Part shown: one piece after another, positions 27,571-40,941 of the stretch
Position numbering within the stretch: the stretch's first letter is position 1
Layout of the letters: the number at the start of each line of letters is the position of its first letter
Position numbers and translations under genes: made by a program
Assembly: GCF_037975245.1 (NCBI RefSeq)
Contig: NC_092582.1
Coordinates: 22,408,577 to 22,472,576 of the forward strand
Source: Apostichopus japonicus
Taxonomy: Eukaryota > Echinodermata > Holothuroidea > Aspidochirotida > Stichopodidae
Reading direction: 5' to 3'
Length of the DNA: 64,000 nucleotides
Notes under the pieces: model-generated
Database searches by the model: none
Told to the model about the DNA's origin: nothing
What the model saw: the letters and a program-made list of their open reading frames with translations, nothing else

Positions 27571-27912
27571 GATTTATAATTCTGTTGACTGGTTTCATAT
27601 ATTCCAATAGATTAATGATTCTGTTGACTGGGTTATATTTTCGGATAGATTATTGATTCTGTTGACTGGGTTATATTTTCGGATAGATTATTGATTCTGT
27701 TGACTGGGTTATATTTTCGGATAGATTATTGATTCTGTTGACTGGGTTATATTTTCCGATAGATTAATAATTCTGTTGACTGATTTCATATTTTCCGATA
27801 GATTAATAATTCTGTTGACTGATTTCATATTTTAGAAAGATTTATAATTCTGTTGACTGGCTCATATTTTCCGATAGATTAATAATTCTGTTGGCTGGTT
27901 TCATATTTTCTG
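27571..27912. repeat. 38-bp minisatellite, nine copies
   Basis: Nine copies of a ~38-bp unit with core ATTCTGTTGACTGG followed by TTATATTTTCGGATAG. The three central copies are nearly identical. Outer copies diverge (TTTCATATTTTCCGATAG), the usual pattern of central homogenisation. Confidence 0.92.
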
Positions 27913-28961
27913 TAACGTTGGTATAGTGCAACTTGTCGATTGACATATATAGATCCACACATTGTAAAAAACTGTATAATACTTTACAGTACTACCTTAG
28001 ACATACCTTAGCTCTATAGTTGTATAGTGTGTAACAGTCAGTTGCATAGCATTTGTGTGAAGAAGCAAAATCATGTCTACAGAAATAAAACTGCTTCCTT
28101 TTGGTCTCAATAACAACCACCTGTTTCTCAGAATTTTGATACAGTTACTGTCGCTCAATTGTTCTACAGATTTCGTACCAGTGATCTGGCCTTGTAACTC
28201 GTAGCAAAACACAGTAAACGCTAAATTATTCCCTGTAAATATGACTGTAAAAGTATATTGAGCCATGCACAGTCAAATTAAGGAACGAGTACAGTTTGCA
28301 GTCGTCATTCCATCTGTGCACCAGTTGTGTGTAGCCTATATGTAACCTATCCACTTGAAATTCTAGCTAATTTTCTGTATGAGTTAACTTTGAAAAATGA
28401 GCCTGGATATATAGATATATATTTATTAATATATATCTATAGATATATTTATATATGTACATTAATATCAGTGAAATCAAATTTTGATGTAATTTAACAT
28501 TCAAGGTATACAGTAGACAGCTGTAGTGTGATGTATATATCTTCTCCTATAATTTCTATAAATCCGGTCAGGAAATACTTTAACCATTTAAATACACTTT
28601 GCATGGCAATTTCAAGGTTCACGACACTTGGATTTCCAGGAATACTGCAAATGACTACGTTAATGCATGTGTAATGACAGCTATGTATATCGTTTGCATA
28701 ATTTGTGAAGTTATTTTTGCCAAATAAACTGTGGCACAATTTATTACGAGATACTCCACAAGTTGAATGATTCCCCGTAGGTCGCCAGTCCTCTACATTT
28801 AAGACGAAAGGGTAACAATAGAGTATACTTCTTGACCTTCCTTATATTTTCCCCTCGTCTTCATCCCTTCTGGTCATTTACTCCGTCATGTTCCAGAGAG
28901 GAATTAGAAAAAGAAAGTAAAATTTTGGATGGCGATATAATGGGTTAGTCTATATATAGGC

Positions 28962-29145
28962 TATGCAAGTTTTCTTAGATTCCTGCATGCAAACTTACAT
29001 GCATGAATTGTACAATTCCTGCCGTTGCTAGGGAGTTTTCTTAGATTCCATGCAAAGGTACTGTAGATGCAAGTTTTCTTAGATTCCTGCATGCAAACTT
29101 TAATGCATGAATTATACAATTCCTGCCGTTGCTAGGGAGTTTTTT
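28962..29145. repeat. Tandem duplication, ~105-bp spacing
   Basis: Two copies of a ~80-bp block (ATGCAAGTTTTCTTAGATTC ... CCGTTGCTAGGGAGTTTT) at 28962-29043 and 29067-29145. Each carries an internal palindrome around TGCATGCAAACTT...ATGCATGAATT. Confidence 0.9.
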
Positions 29146-32100
29146 AATCCCGTGCCTAATTTCTCAATTCCATATCCTGTCCAGGTCATCTTTTGATGAA
29201 GTATTCACGAAATTTTTTAATTCCAGTCCTGTTTTTCTTCTTATAAACGGAGAGAAATCAATCTTCTTTTTAGGACGGTAGAGCCTCGGATGAGCACTCA
29301 TGCCAGATTTTTAAATGGTTTTGCTTTCCACGGTTTCTATTTATCTTGGCCGACCCATAAGACGATGTAAACCCCAGGGATCAGATATCTTCTCCCTCTG
29401 GGAGAGCTGAGCCTAGAGGACGGATCGGAAGAGATGCATTAAGTGTGTGATAATGGTTTAGACATGTTCGCTGTCAAATTAAATGCGGGCACGGGTAATC
29501 TTTTACTCGTTCGAGAGATCTTTTTTTATTCTTGAGAGCAAAATTTAATATCACTTTTTCGAATGAATTCTCAAATCTTAATTAATACATGTTGTAGAAC
29601 GAAATAAAACAGTTATCACTTTGGGATATTAGAGAGATTTAAGTAAAAGAAAAGAAAAGGGATGTAAGGAATTTGCTCTACTGGCAAATATGACCAAAGT
29701 TTCCACGTAAAAGTACTTGAAATTCAGGCTATTTATTGAGTACATGCCATGGATTTTTGCTGTTTTGCCACAAGCAATTAAGAAATAAATAAAAGATAAA
29801 GAAAAAAGGCAGTTTCAATTCTTTGGAAGTAGACATTAAAAATGTTAAAACATCAGCGTGACTGCATTATGACTGATGTGTGTGTAAATCATGGAAAAAT
29901 ACATGTGGGAACAACAAGTAGATATTTTCTTTAGCACTCACCAAGTACAGTAGACCTATATTAAATTAATGTGAAAATCTATCCCTGTCATACTTTCTTT
30001 GTATTCTTTCATATTGGGTGGTATTTGAAAATGATTTTCTCGAAATTGAATAATTTTGGAAATATGTATTATAATCTACTGACAGACATTGTTTAAAATT
30101 AATAACAGCAACTTTTTATTAAAAAAAAAAATTATGAACGATTGGATGAAAGATTGGATGAAAGATGAAAGATTGGATCCAAAACGATATCCATAACTGC
30201 TAGTGATAGTACATATGACATGGCAGATTGGACAAGTGGTCTCTGTGTTGATAATTGCCAATCTCTGGTTTTCCAGCTAAGCGGTAAAAACCGGGTAAAA
30301 AACTGGTAAAAATCAGATTAACTAACTATCGATCATTAATGGTCAATAGTGGGTTTTCATTTTGGATGGCCAACATTTCAAGTCAATATTCTACATTGCT
30401 AAGATACACATGTAGGAATTACACTGGTAAACAGACAACTGTATTTAAAGTTATATGTAAACTATATCCCAATTTCTGTCTTAAATGTATTCTAATCATC
30501 TGAATCTGGTTTGATGCATTTTCCAATTATGCATCATTTGCAAATGTTTTAATACAATTTCAGATATTTCCTAGTTTTTCCCAAATTGATGTACATGGCA
30601 AAAAACTTCCCTAGAATCTGGTTTGTATGAGGGGGGTATTAAAAAACTCACCCGATAAAGTACAGATGACCCCTGCTTTATATTAAAATGTCCGTGTATA
30701 CAAGATGTCTATTAGGGTTTTGGGGGGCGAATCGTTCATGGTAAACGTCTCTTCCACATCGATACAGGCTACAAACAATATTAGGCATTGAATATTCTAA
30801 GTTTTGTCATCCTTAACGAAGGATGATCGGATTTCTTTCGGCAGAAGGGGTGACCCTACGACCTTTTGTCAGTCGTGTAATTGTTATTCCTCTCGATGTT
30901 CATGCTTGAGAATCCCTCAGACTGGAAATAACAAGATTCTGCTTGACTTGCTGACCTATAGCTGGGAAGTTTTTAGTTTAAGACTTAAGTACAGTTCACT
31001 AGAGAAATGTTTTTAAGATTACCCCAGGGGCCATTTTGAAGATTGTGTGTACGGCTCGATCTTTGGTGCATTGATATAATGAAGCTTTCAGTTTTTTAAT
31101 GCAGATTTACAGCAGAAATTTGTGTCTGTGATACCCCCCAAAAATGAGGGGGAAGGAGCGGGAGAGGGTAAAAATGATTGTTGATCGTTTCATTTTTACC
31201 GAGTCCTTCAATGGTGTAGGTGCTCTGTAATATTTGAATGACATGTTAGGACATGTTCATCTCACAATTTAGTGGCTATTGATGTCTGAATAACTATCCT
31301 GATAGGGGAAAGACGGTGTTGTAAAGCGAACGGCTATTCTATTGAATAAATATCACACAGTCCTCGTAACTCTAAAGTTATAGCTTAAGGCTGCATATCA
31401 AAAGGTGCGTGAATAGGCATAAAATAAATCTTTATGTATCGTAGTTCATTGCAAAACCACTGCTGCTGTCAATGCAGGTTGCATTTCTACATGACTCTCG
31501 TATTCTGAGAAATGACTAGGTATTACCTAGTCATTTCAGCATCAGAGAAGGCCTATCATTCAAAGTGGCTGGACTACATAGTCTAGCAAAAAGACCATTT
31601 GATCAACCCTTCAGAAGCAATATGATGCAAAACTCAATATGATAAACCAGAAAATTCTTTGGCCTCAAGTTCTATATTTATTTTGCAATAAATTTCACAT
31701 ATTGGTTTTGTATGCCATCTTATGACGCTCTGTTTGCTTATATCATGAAATAAAAGAATATTTTTATGGTTGAGTTAATACAATTTATGAAAACAAAATG
31801 GATTAGCTAACATTTAGACCTCGACTGAAGGTTGATATTATTGTTTTGTACAGTAGATGAGCTGACTTTTCCGACATGTTTTCTAATCGGGAATGTCTTG
31901 AAAACTGGAAGTGGCTGTTAGAAACACCACTAATACTCAAACTTCCTTTGATGAACTATTTAAACACTGACAATATTCCAAAATTGTCAAACTTATCATG
32001 CTATTTCTTCCCCCATCAGTTTATAATAGACTTGTCGTTACGTGGATATTTTAATTTCTCGTAAAATTTAAATATTTAGGTGATCGTTTTGCCTCACAAC

Positions 32101-32783
32101 ATTTTGACTATTTTTGCAAAATTGTTGTAATCAAATCTATTCTAAATTATCAGAATTGAGATTAGCCGATTGAATAAGACAAGAATCATTTAGAGAATAT
32201 AATGTCCTGAGGTTACAAAATGTACAAAGTAGCTAGACATATTTTGACAGTTGGTGACCAGCCCTGGTGCCCGAGATTTGTTTAGAGGCAAAGGAGATGA
32301 TCATGAGCTTGTTGCTATGGTTTCCATTCAGTATAAAAGCATAGTGCGATCCTTTTGTCTCAGATTGCAATGTAGGAGATCGAAATCCTCTTCCAGATTG
32401 ATTACAGCCCTGTTGAAAATAAAAAAAAAAAGTGAATTAGTTTCCCAATAGTAAAATTGGAATGAAAGCGATCCTACCCTATTGAAATGTCAAATGTTTT
32501 AACTGCACGTTGAAAGATTTATGAACGATGTTGCTAAATTAGACGATGGATGCTAATAGGTTATCGAAGACGTTTGACCCCGACACATATCCAACGGCAC
32601 AGCGGTGTCCAGTACTAACTCAGCGTCGTGTTCCCGCAGCCCTGCGATAGCAAGTTGATCCGTCTCGTAAATCACTCGTACGACAAGTTTGATGGATCTG
32701 AGTGGGATGGATCTGATATCCTCCAATAAATAATGTTGCAGGATAGATGAATTATTTTAACATGACTTTCTCTCATGATATAT

Positions 32784-33405
32784 ATAGCCAAAGCAAATAT
32801 ATAGCCAAATATATATAGCAATATATAGCATATATATAGCAAATATATAGCATATATAAGCCGGAACATTAAGCTTAGGACTTTTGAGGCTTTATTAAAG
32901 AGTATTTTTTTGTACAATTGCGAACTGTGGGGCACAACGAAGGATCTTGATCGCAAAATTGACACTTTTCAAAGGAGAATACTTCGTAATATTCTCAACA
33001 TTAGATGGACCAATAGCAATTGGTTATCAAATGATGAGCTCTACAACGAAACCAACCAAACACCTTGGTCATCCATAGTCGCACATAGAAGATTGAGATT
33101 TTTCGGTCATGTAGCAAGACTCCAGGAGGACGCTCCAGCAAAGGTTGCTTTAAGAGAAGCACTGAGACATACTGCTAAACCAGTAGGAAGGCCTGTGACA
33201 ACCTTGCTTGGAAAAATAAAGTCGCAATTTAAGGACATTAACAATTTTGAGGAAGCAATAAACCTTGCGCAAGATCGTGATATGTGGCGGAGGTTAATCA
33301 CTGAGCATGTCGGATAGACGAGACTCAACTTACTACTACTATATATAGCATATATATATAGCAAATATATAGCATATATATATAGCAAATATAGCCAAAG
33401 CAAAT
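32784..33405 (+). mobile_element. Decayed LINE insertion in a TATAGC-rich repeat
   Basis: A reverse-transcriptase C-terminal fragment (32859-33317) is sandwiched between TATAGCAAATATATAGC repeats. The whole block is bounded by identical 15-bp direct repeats ATAGCCAAAGCAAAT at 32784-32798 and 33391-33405. These could be a target-site duplication, or part of the local repeat. After the stop codon there are only about 25 bp of 3' UTR, ending in ACTTACTACTACTA. A short 3' UTR with a simple-repeat tail fits several non-LTR retrotransposon clades. Confidence 0.7.
32859..33317 (+). pseudogene. LINE reverse transcriptase, C-terminal fragment
   Basis: An open frame with no start codon reads RNIKLRTFEALLKSIFLYNC then ELWGTTKDLDRKIDTFQRR, ILRNILNIRW, RRLRFFGHVARLQ and GRPVTTL, ending in a TAG after DRDMWRRLITEHVG. 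This is the C-terminal region typical of non-LTR retrotransposon ORF2: the YGCE-W-L motif, then the FxRRxLR, IRW, RRLRxxGHV and GRP motifs and the final DRxxWRxL. The endonuclease and the catalytic reverse-transcriptase core are absent. The fragment has no stops over 150 codons, so it is 5'-truncated but fairly young. It is not a host gene. Confidence 0.9.
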
Positions 33406-36126
33406 TCATTTACTTTGAATATTTGTCCCAACTTTCGTCATTAGCTGGGTTGCTCTTTAAATTGAAATCAGTGCTACAGTTTTGTAGCTAAGAGTATCTG
33501 CTTTTTTATAATTATTTTGTAATGTAGCGAAAAACCTGAAATTATCAAAAATGCAACAAAGCAGAGATAAAGCTGCTTTGCAAATAATAATGAATGCACA
33601 AATAGATTTGTACTTATTTCATTCTCAAAGTATTTCAATATTCACATCCATAGCAATTTGGCTGGAAAATTCAGACCTCATTATCAGATTTTCAAGTTGG
33701 ACGCAGTCACTAAAGAAACTCATTTATGATTAGACAAGCAAATAGATATTTCAGGGCTGGAAAACCTTGCGAACCATCTGAAGTCAGGTTGAAGTTGCGG
33801 CGCTCGCGGGGAAATTGCTTTGCACACACAATATAGAAATGAATTTAAAAAAAAATGGATTAAGGAAATAAAAAAGTAAAATAAATTGATTAAGGAAATA
33901 GATATGCAATTGATGGAAGGTAATTCTTTGCCATTTCAAAATTTGTTTTTAAAGAATGACTCATAATGCATGTGTAACGTCAATAACACATTTATTCTCA
34001 TATATGGTTGATTCATTATACTCATTCATGCATTGGCTCCACTCAGCAGGTTTCCCTTTGATTACCAAAAACCAAATTCTTATAATGGGTCTTTTAAATG
34101 TGGCATGCTTCTTGTGTGTAATGTTCTCGTGTGCAGTGTCACTTCGAAGGGAATGTTCATCCACACCGGATGGTTCAATACTGTAGGCCGTGCATGTAAA
34201 TATCTATCAATGAAGAAACCAAAGGAAATAGGTGAAGATCATATTTCAACAGACTCGGTATAATTTTAATGTTTTAATGATGATTATATAGCTATGTATG
34301 TCTATATAACTGACTGTAGTGAGTTGGAAATCCAGAAGAAACTTCTAGCCCCCACCGGGATTCGAACCGAGCCTCCCACTTTATATTCGGACACCCTAAC
34401 CAACTAGGCTATGGACGCTGATTGTTTGTATGTCCGGATGCTCAAAACTGGTTAAGAAGGTTGTCATTCCACTGTAGTCATTTGCCACCAGTATCGAATA
34501 ATGCTAGTTCTGCTTTGGTGACATTTTTCGACCGTACTCTAGAGATCAATCAAGATGCTAAACAACTCTTAAATCATTTGTGATTCCTAAAACCGGATCG
34601 GAAAAGAGATACCTTGAACAGACTCTGTTAAATGAATGGAAATAAACAACAAAGGCAAATGAATATATAATGTTAGTAAAGAAAATCTTGACGATTCTTT
34701 GACTGGCTATTGTTAACCGACTAATAACCATTTGTTTAAGTTTTAAAGTCTTACTGGCAGAAAACTGCCCTTTGCCCTTTTTTTCCTTACTGGCAAACAG
34801 CAAAATCCACTGAAATTTAGCCAGTAAATATAGCCCAAAATTCTAGCGTTCTTGCCTTACTTGGATTTTATTGAGGTTGATTTATGGGTCACAATGGAGA
34901 TGTAATGGCATACACGGTTGGATGGAGACTAGGATCATTAGTAGGACGGGCCAATCTCAATCTCTACAAGTTAAGAAGTGAGGATGATCTGGTATAAGTC
35001 AGTTAACAGGAGTGAGATTAATATGGATTTATGGCTGGTAATTGCAACTCAGAAATATCATACAGAAACAACCAGAATCAAAACCTTTGAGGAAATGTTT
35101 TCTTTTTCTTCTTAAATTAGGTTACATTTTATTCTCAATCATGATTCTGTGACTTGGAAGGGATTAAAATTTCTTCAGATCAAAAGATCACATCTGAAGC
35201 GCAGTTCTCTGTGTCTGTGCTTCACTGATTTATGTTGTAATTGTAATATTAATCTGAGTAGACACTAGATGAAACATAATTGCACTGCCAGATAAGAAAA
35301 AAATAACTGTACAGGAATCTTGTCATGGTTTCTTTCATGTCTGTAACTTGTAAATATGGACACATGTCTGTTTGTGTGTGATTTGATCGAGTTGATATAA
35401 AAGTGTATTTTGAATGTTTGTTTACTAAACAGTTAAGGAACGAGAAAAGAAAACAACGTTTAAGGATGTAAACACGTCTTCTAGGAAATGTTTTTTTTTC
35501 ATTGTCAAGCTCAGTGTTGTCATGGATTATTGCTATGGAATAGACATGGTTGACATTGCAATCTCACGCAAATTGAAACATGTGTATAGTCTGCCAATAA
35601 TAATAATGTATATCTCCAGTGTTCACTTGTGTCATCGCAAGCTCGGCTGTTGGTTTTTTCTGTCTGGAGTCCCTGGTCATAATTTCTATCTGTAGTCACC
35701 AATTAACGCATAAACTCACATTTTCATGTATGCATACTATAAATTGTGAATGCATACATATTAATCATTCGAACGTTACGACTTGGATGTCAAGTGTGTG
35801 CACGATGTATAAACATGCTGACAGAAAATTACAACCACTATATGTCTGCAAGTAATTTTGAAACATTATTAAAGAGCCTGCTTGTGTAAGGGATGGTTGT
35901 TTACACGCGGTGGGTGATATCAAAATTGTCACTGTAAACAAATTGAATCAATTATGTCGCATAGGATATTTGGAGAAATTTATCACTCTCTTTGAATATA
36001 TCTATATGTATGTATACTGTATATATATATGTATATATATATATATAAATGAAAATCGATTGCATCGATTGCATCGATTGCAATCCATTGCATTAACATA
36101 AAGTATGTATATATATATACACATAG
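33406..36126. other. Presumed intron with SINE copies
   Basis: AT-rich sequence holding SINE copy 1 and a separate SINE-tail fragment (34628-34675). A direct repeat (ATCGATTGC)n lies at 36056-36083 next to another tail-like word CCATTGCATTAACATA (36085-36100). No gene recognised. Confidence 0.45.
34315..34440 (-). mobile_element. tRNA-derived SINE (copy 1)
   Basis: On the minus strand the head carries a perfect pol III A box TAGCCTAGTTGG (34411-34400) and a perfect B box GGTTCGAATCC (34368-34358), 31 bp apart. A body GGGGGCTAGAAGTTTCTTC and TGGATTTCCAACTCACTAC follows. A short leader (CGGACATACA) is shared with copy 2. The tRNA-like part does not fold into a convincing full cloverleaf and has no CCA-adjacent acceptor stem, so it is a SINE, not a tRNA gene. 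A tail fragment of the same family (34628-34675) lies just upstream. Confidence 0.85.
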
Positions 36127-36470
36127 ATATATATCTATGTATGTATTTAGATACATATATCTATGTATGTATTTAGATACATATATCTATGTATGTATTT
36201 AGATACATATATCTATGTATGTATTTAGATACATATATCTATGTATGTATTTAGATACATATATCTATGTATGTATTTAGATACATATATCTATGTATGT
36301 ATTTAGATACATATATCTATGTATGTATTTAGATACATATATCTATGTATGTATTTAGATACATATATCTATGTATGTATTTAGATACATATATCTATGT
36401 ATGTATTTAGATACATATATCTATGTATGTATTTAGATACATATATCTATGTATGTATTTAGATATATAT
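36127..36470. repeat. 26-bp satellite, 13 copies
   Basis: Thirteen near-identical copies of a 26-bp unit (ATATCTATGTATGTATTTAG + ATACAT). The ATTTAG words fall exactly every 26 bp from 36145 to 36457. Each unit contains the inverted repeat ATGTAT-TTAG-ATACAT, so the array could form many small hairpins. Almost no divergence suggests recent expansion. Confidence 0.95.
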
Positions 36471-37165
36471 ATATAAGTAGAATAGAAATTGAATAGAAAA
36501 GTACAGATTTTTTTTTTTTTTTTATTGTTGGTAGTTTTCTAGATACAGTTTTAAGAAACCCAAATATTTTCTGGGAGTTCATGCTTGATGAATATATTCA
36601 TTCAACATGATTTAATATGAGGAATAATGTTATGTAATAGTTATGCCATATGGCGCTTCTAGCTACGTACGTCATCTTTCAGGTAATCAGATCTGTTATA
36701 AAAGCCAGCATTCAGAGCATGAAATTGTTATTAATGTACTTTTCAAAATCAAAATATCAAGCAACTCTGCTTGTTGCAGTATATTACATCATCACTAAAA
36801 TTCTGTTTAAAAGTCATCATTTAATTAAAATTAAACTGTAAAGCACTCTTTTTTTCCCTTCCACCAGGATAAATATACAACTGTATTAAACCCATACAAC
36901 TGCAAAATTCAACACATAAACACATAGCTAGGATTTATTTGGTATCCTACAGGTTGCTACGGTATATGACCAGAGAGTCACTGTATTCAGAATAGCAAAA
37001 TTAGCTTCAGGGGTAGCCCGGGCTTTAATCAACATAGCCAGCTATAGATTAAATAAAGACAAGTGGGCTTGTAACTGGAGATGAATGCAATACCTTAGGC
37101 TAATACTAGTTGTATGTATATAAGTACATATTTATATCTATATATGATATATATTTATACATATA

Positions 37166-37345
37166 GTTAAATGAAATGGTAATAAACGACAAAAGCAAAT
37201 TAATATGTATAATTGAAATGGCAGTGAGTTGGAAAATCCAGAACAGTGAAAAAACTTCCAGCCTCCACTGGGATTCTAACCCGGGCCTGCCGCTTTATAT
37301 GCGAGACCCTAACCAGCTAGGCTATTGACGCTGATTGTATGTCCA
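37166..37345 (-). mobile_element. tRNA-derived SINE (copy 2, near full length)
   Basis: On the minus strand: leader CTGGACATACAATCAGCGTC, perfect A box TAGCCTAGCTGG (37324-37313), B box GGTTAGAATCC (37281-37271, one mismatch), body GGCTGGAAGTTTTTTCACTG and TTTTCCAACTCACTG, then the tail AATTTGCTTTTGTCGTTTA ending ACCATTTCATTTAAC. Length is about 180 bp. The tail abuts a TATATG-type simple repeat, as in copy 3. Confidence 0.87.
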
Positions 37346-40300
37346 GAGGTTAATCAAATACATTTATACATCTTTGGACTTTTATATATATACCAGCACA
37401 AACCCATTTTACTATGTGATGTTGGATAAATGATTCCCTACGGGCTCCACAAAACCTTATTCCTTACTTGGTATACCTTTACCGCATCAAAGTATGACAA
37501 GTACATGAGTAGTACTTGTTCTTGATGTTAGGTTTTACATGTTTCGACAGCCGAATGATACATTCACCTTATAAAATACCCCACTTGTTGTTCAGTTGAT
37601 CATCCCATACTAAACCTGTTAAAAGCAGCTTGCATATAGATCTCCTAGCCTACACACACAGCTGATTGTATGCTTTAAGCTATATTGCCTTACCCATGTT
37701 TGTATATCAGTTGACGAACCACTCATATCCAACGGCTGGTCAGGTGCTGGATGATAAATGGATGATTATCTCAAGTTAATTGGCCTAAACCTGAAATTAA
37801 TATAAACATGTGTTCTTTTCTATTGCCGCTCGCCTGTTCCATTTTTAGAAACGGGGAAGGTCATTGTACATTTATCTGTGTTGTTGCATATCAATCAAAG
37901 TACTGTCTGCTTTTAATCGATGCATATATGCGTACAGTATGTTTGTCATTTTATTATTAAATATCTATTCTCTGTACATATTTGTATTGAGATGCAGATT
38001 AGAAGAATACAGTTCTGTTCTAAAATTGTGCATAATTCTGATCTTTGAAGCTTAGGTGACATGAAGGAGATCTTGGGAAAGGGGGAGGGGGAGAGGGGGT
38101 TGGGAGGTGGGTTTAAACCCCACACACCCCTGGATCTATGCCTGCAAGGTACTATGACAACAAACATTCAGTGTAATGTACAGACACATTACAAGATGGG
38201 TGTACACAATATTGCACTGGAAATGTGTAAGTACCATTGGAAACACTTTGTGTGATCTTGGGTAATCATTTGTTTTCATTGCAATTATAACAATGCACAT
38301 GATTAAGTGGATCATGATTATAAGGGAATTATGGACACAAATTATCAAGAAATAAATCACAACACACTCGTGAATATGGACAGCTAAAATGAAAACAAAA
38401 CCAATACGTGCATGATATGCGCTTCACATTACTTAACCTTGCGTGGAAAACATTTTCTTTCATCCAGGGAGCAGTCATGCAAACCTTCAAACTAAATAAC
38501 ATATAGTTGAGCAATTATATGGCCCAGCGATGAGGTCCCCCCCCCCCACCCCTCTCCTTTGATTTAGAACCTAACGACTTTACAACTTTAATTTGTGACT
38601 CATAATAAATAACATCCACTAAATGTATTTGCATAAAGAAAGTAGGGACGCTGTTACATGGTTAATGAGAGGATCGTAGGGCATATCTGTTACGGATGAC
38701 AGGCATAACATTGAACAGTCATTGAAATGTTTGTCATGTGATATCTCCTATTGGGCATAGAGAGTTCACCATCTCTAAGCCAGTGTTCAAATGCTGCCTC
38801 TTTGTTCTGTGTTCAGCATCTCCAATATGCTCGATTATCCATGTTCTGATATGCGTACTTGGTTATAGCTCAACTCGTGCATTTTCTTTCATTGAAACAA
38901 TGTACTCTAAAACTGTGAGTGGCTATATATATATACACAGTACATCCAAACCAGATGGATTCTTGCCATTCAAACCCTAAACTTTTCAGTAATAATCATC
39001 AAATAGCTGTGAGCAATATGCACACAACTTGATGGAAAGTGCCTGGCAATAAGAACTACAACAATTGACCCTGTTACCATAGAAACTTGCATGATCGCAC
39101 AAACTACCAGATCCATGAATGATATATGTACATATACAGTAGTTGATAATTCCTGTATGGATAAAACATAGCATTTGTTAATTACTGGTGCATGAACAGC
39201 ATCAGAACTTTAACCACTATAAGTTATATATCAATCATTCTCTGGCCTATTTTTTTTTTTCAACATGTTGAAATTTTCTGGAACTGCTTTGACATTCCTA
39301 ATGATTTAAAAGGGTCAGATGACTTGAAAAAAAATATGTTTCAAAAATATCATCTAGAGTGATTTATAATTGCTAATATTGGTTAAAGCAGTAAATGATA
39401 ATCATAAAGAAGATCAGACTTTATATTCATGTAAACTTTTGAATCTCACACAGCTTGCTTTTTGAGCTAATTCCAGTTTTTTTTTCAGATAGTATGAATT
39501 TCTGAAATGTAATGAGAACCAAATCAAATAACCCTCTGTGATTTATATGATGCTCACGAAAAAGAATTGGCACAAACAGCGCACGAAAATCTTACAACCG
39601 TTATTTACAAATTTGAAAGTATCATTTCATCAAGAAGGAAAAGACATGAACAAGACTTAATTCTGATGTACGTCACAGAGCAATGTTGTTTTGTGCTCGG
39701 GTTTTCAATTCATATCTTTCTTGATGCAATGAATTAATTTTCTTTCAAAAGCTGTTGTATATTTGAGAATGTAAATATTAAGAATTTTTAATTAGTATAT
39801 TAATTTGCAGATTCGAAAACCCTCCCCACCCCCTTCGACTTTAATTATTTATTGCTTTTCCAATGATAAAATTTAGAATTGATCTCTAACTGGAATAGAC
39901 CGAGGTTTCGATGGTTGAGCAATGTGCAGCACATGTTTAACATTTTCCTTTTCTTGTACTCGATTACACGGGTTGTATACAGCGCCTCTCTCGCCGCATT
40001 TTGAGTAACCAAGTCAGCGTTCCCCCTGAGGATTTAATGTGCCTGTTAATTGTTTCAATCATAGAGTTATGTCTTTGCGGATGAAGGAGAGAGATCTCTC
40101 GCCTATGGCACGATCTCTTTTCCAGATTATCATCCTGACATGTCAAAAGTTGTGACTGTCTACAATTTGAAGCAATCTTCAATTACATTATTGGATGTCA
40201 TTTTGAGGCCACGAAATGAACCCACCACTTATAGGCCTCTGGTCATTAATTGATACAAGATCAAAAATGGTCTCTTGGATGCATCCGTGAGAAAAAGACG

Positions 40301-40701
40301 GAAAAAAACAAGAGACGGAGAGAGAGAGAGAAAGAACCGAGTAGAAGAGATGATATAGTCACGCTGCTGGTGTACGATAACACAGAATGTGATGATCTTC
40401 TTTCGATATGCCAAAAACTGAGATGCCACTCGAGTAGGGAGATTCGCTCTGTCCTTGTACTCGATAGTGTTAGTCAACATTATGCAAATCGGCCTACGTC
40501 AATCTACAACGGGGAAGTTATATTCGATTGCTTTTGAAGTGATACTCGGTGAAGGAGCAGAATAGAGAGACTTTAAAAGTGAATGTGTATTAGCCATAAA
40601 GTGTTAAAGTGCCTTTGCAAATTAAAGGGATTAAATTGGGCTTTGAAGTTTATTGGAAGAGAGGGTAGAGAACTACATGAAGAGCCTAATTTATAACGAA
40701 A

Positions 40702-40941
40702 GGATAAATTAACTGTGTTTCACTTTAAGCGATGTAGGTATCACTTGCCTGTGCAAATATGTGCACTCCGGCATAATGAGGAGTTGCCTTGTGGTAAAGT
40801 ATCCTTTTTATGTTTCAGAAAGGACAATTATGAACTGTGTTTCACTTTAAGCTAGGTATCACTTGCCTTTGTAAGTGTGTGCACCCTGTCAGAATAAGAA
40901 GTGGCCTTGTGGTTAAGTATCATCCTTTTTATGTTTCAGAA
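40702..40941. repeat. Tandem duplication, ~120 bp
   Basis: Two copies (40702-40820 and 40822-40941) share AACTGTGTTTCACTTTAAGC, GGTATCACTTGCCT and CCTTTTTATGTTTCAGAA, with about 15 percent difference and small indels. Confidence 0.88.

Larger units (their letters stand above)
26982..32783. other. Presumed intron, no gene seen
   Basis: AT-rich sequence with a pyrimidine tract (27121-27170), the 38-bp minisatellite (27571-27912), a TATATCTA palindrome (28405-28456) and a tandem duplication (28962-29145). At 32637-32733 there is a short coding-like stretch after a CCCGCAG acceptor-like sequence (PCDSKLIRLVNHSYDKF), but it ends at a stop within 30 codons and has no known match. Confidence 0.45.
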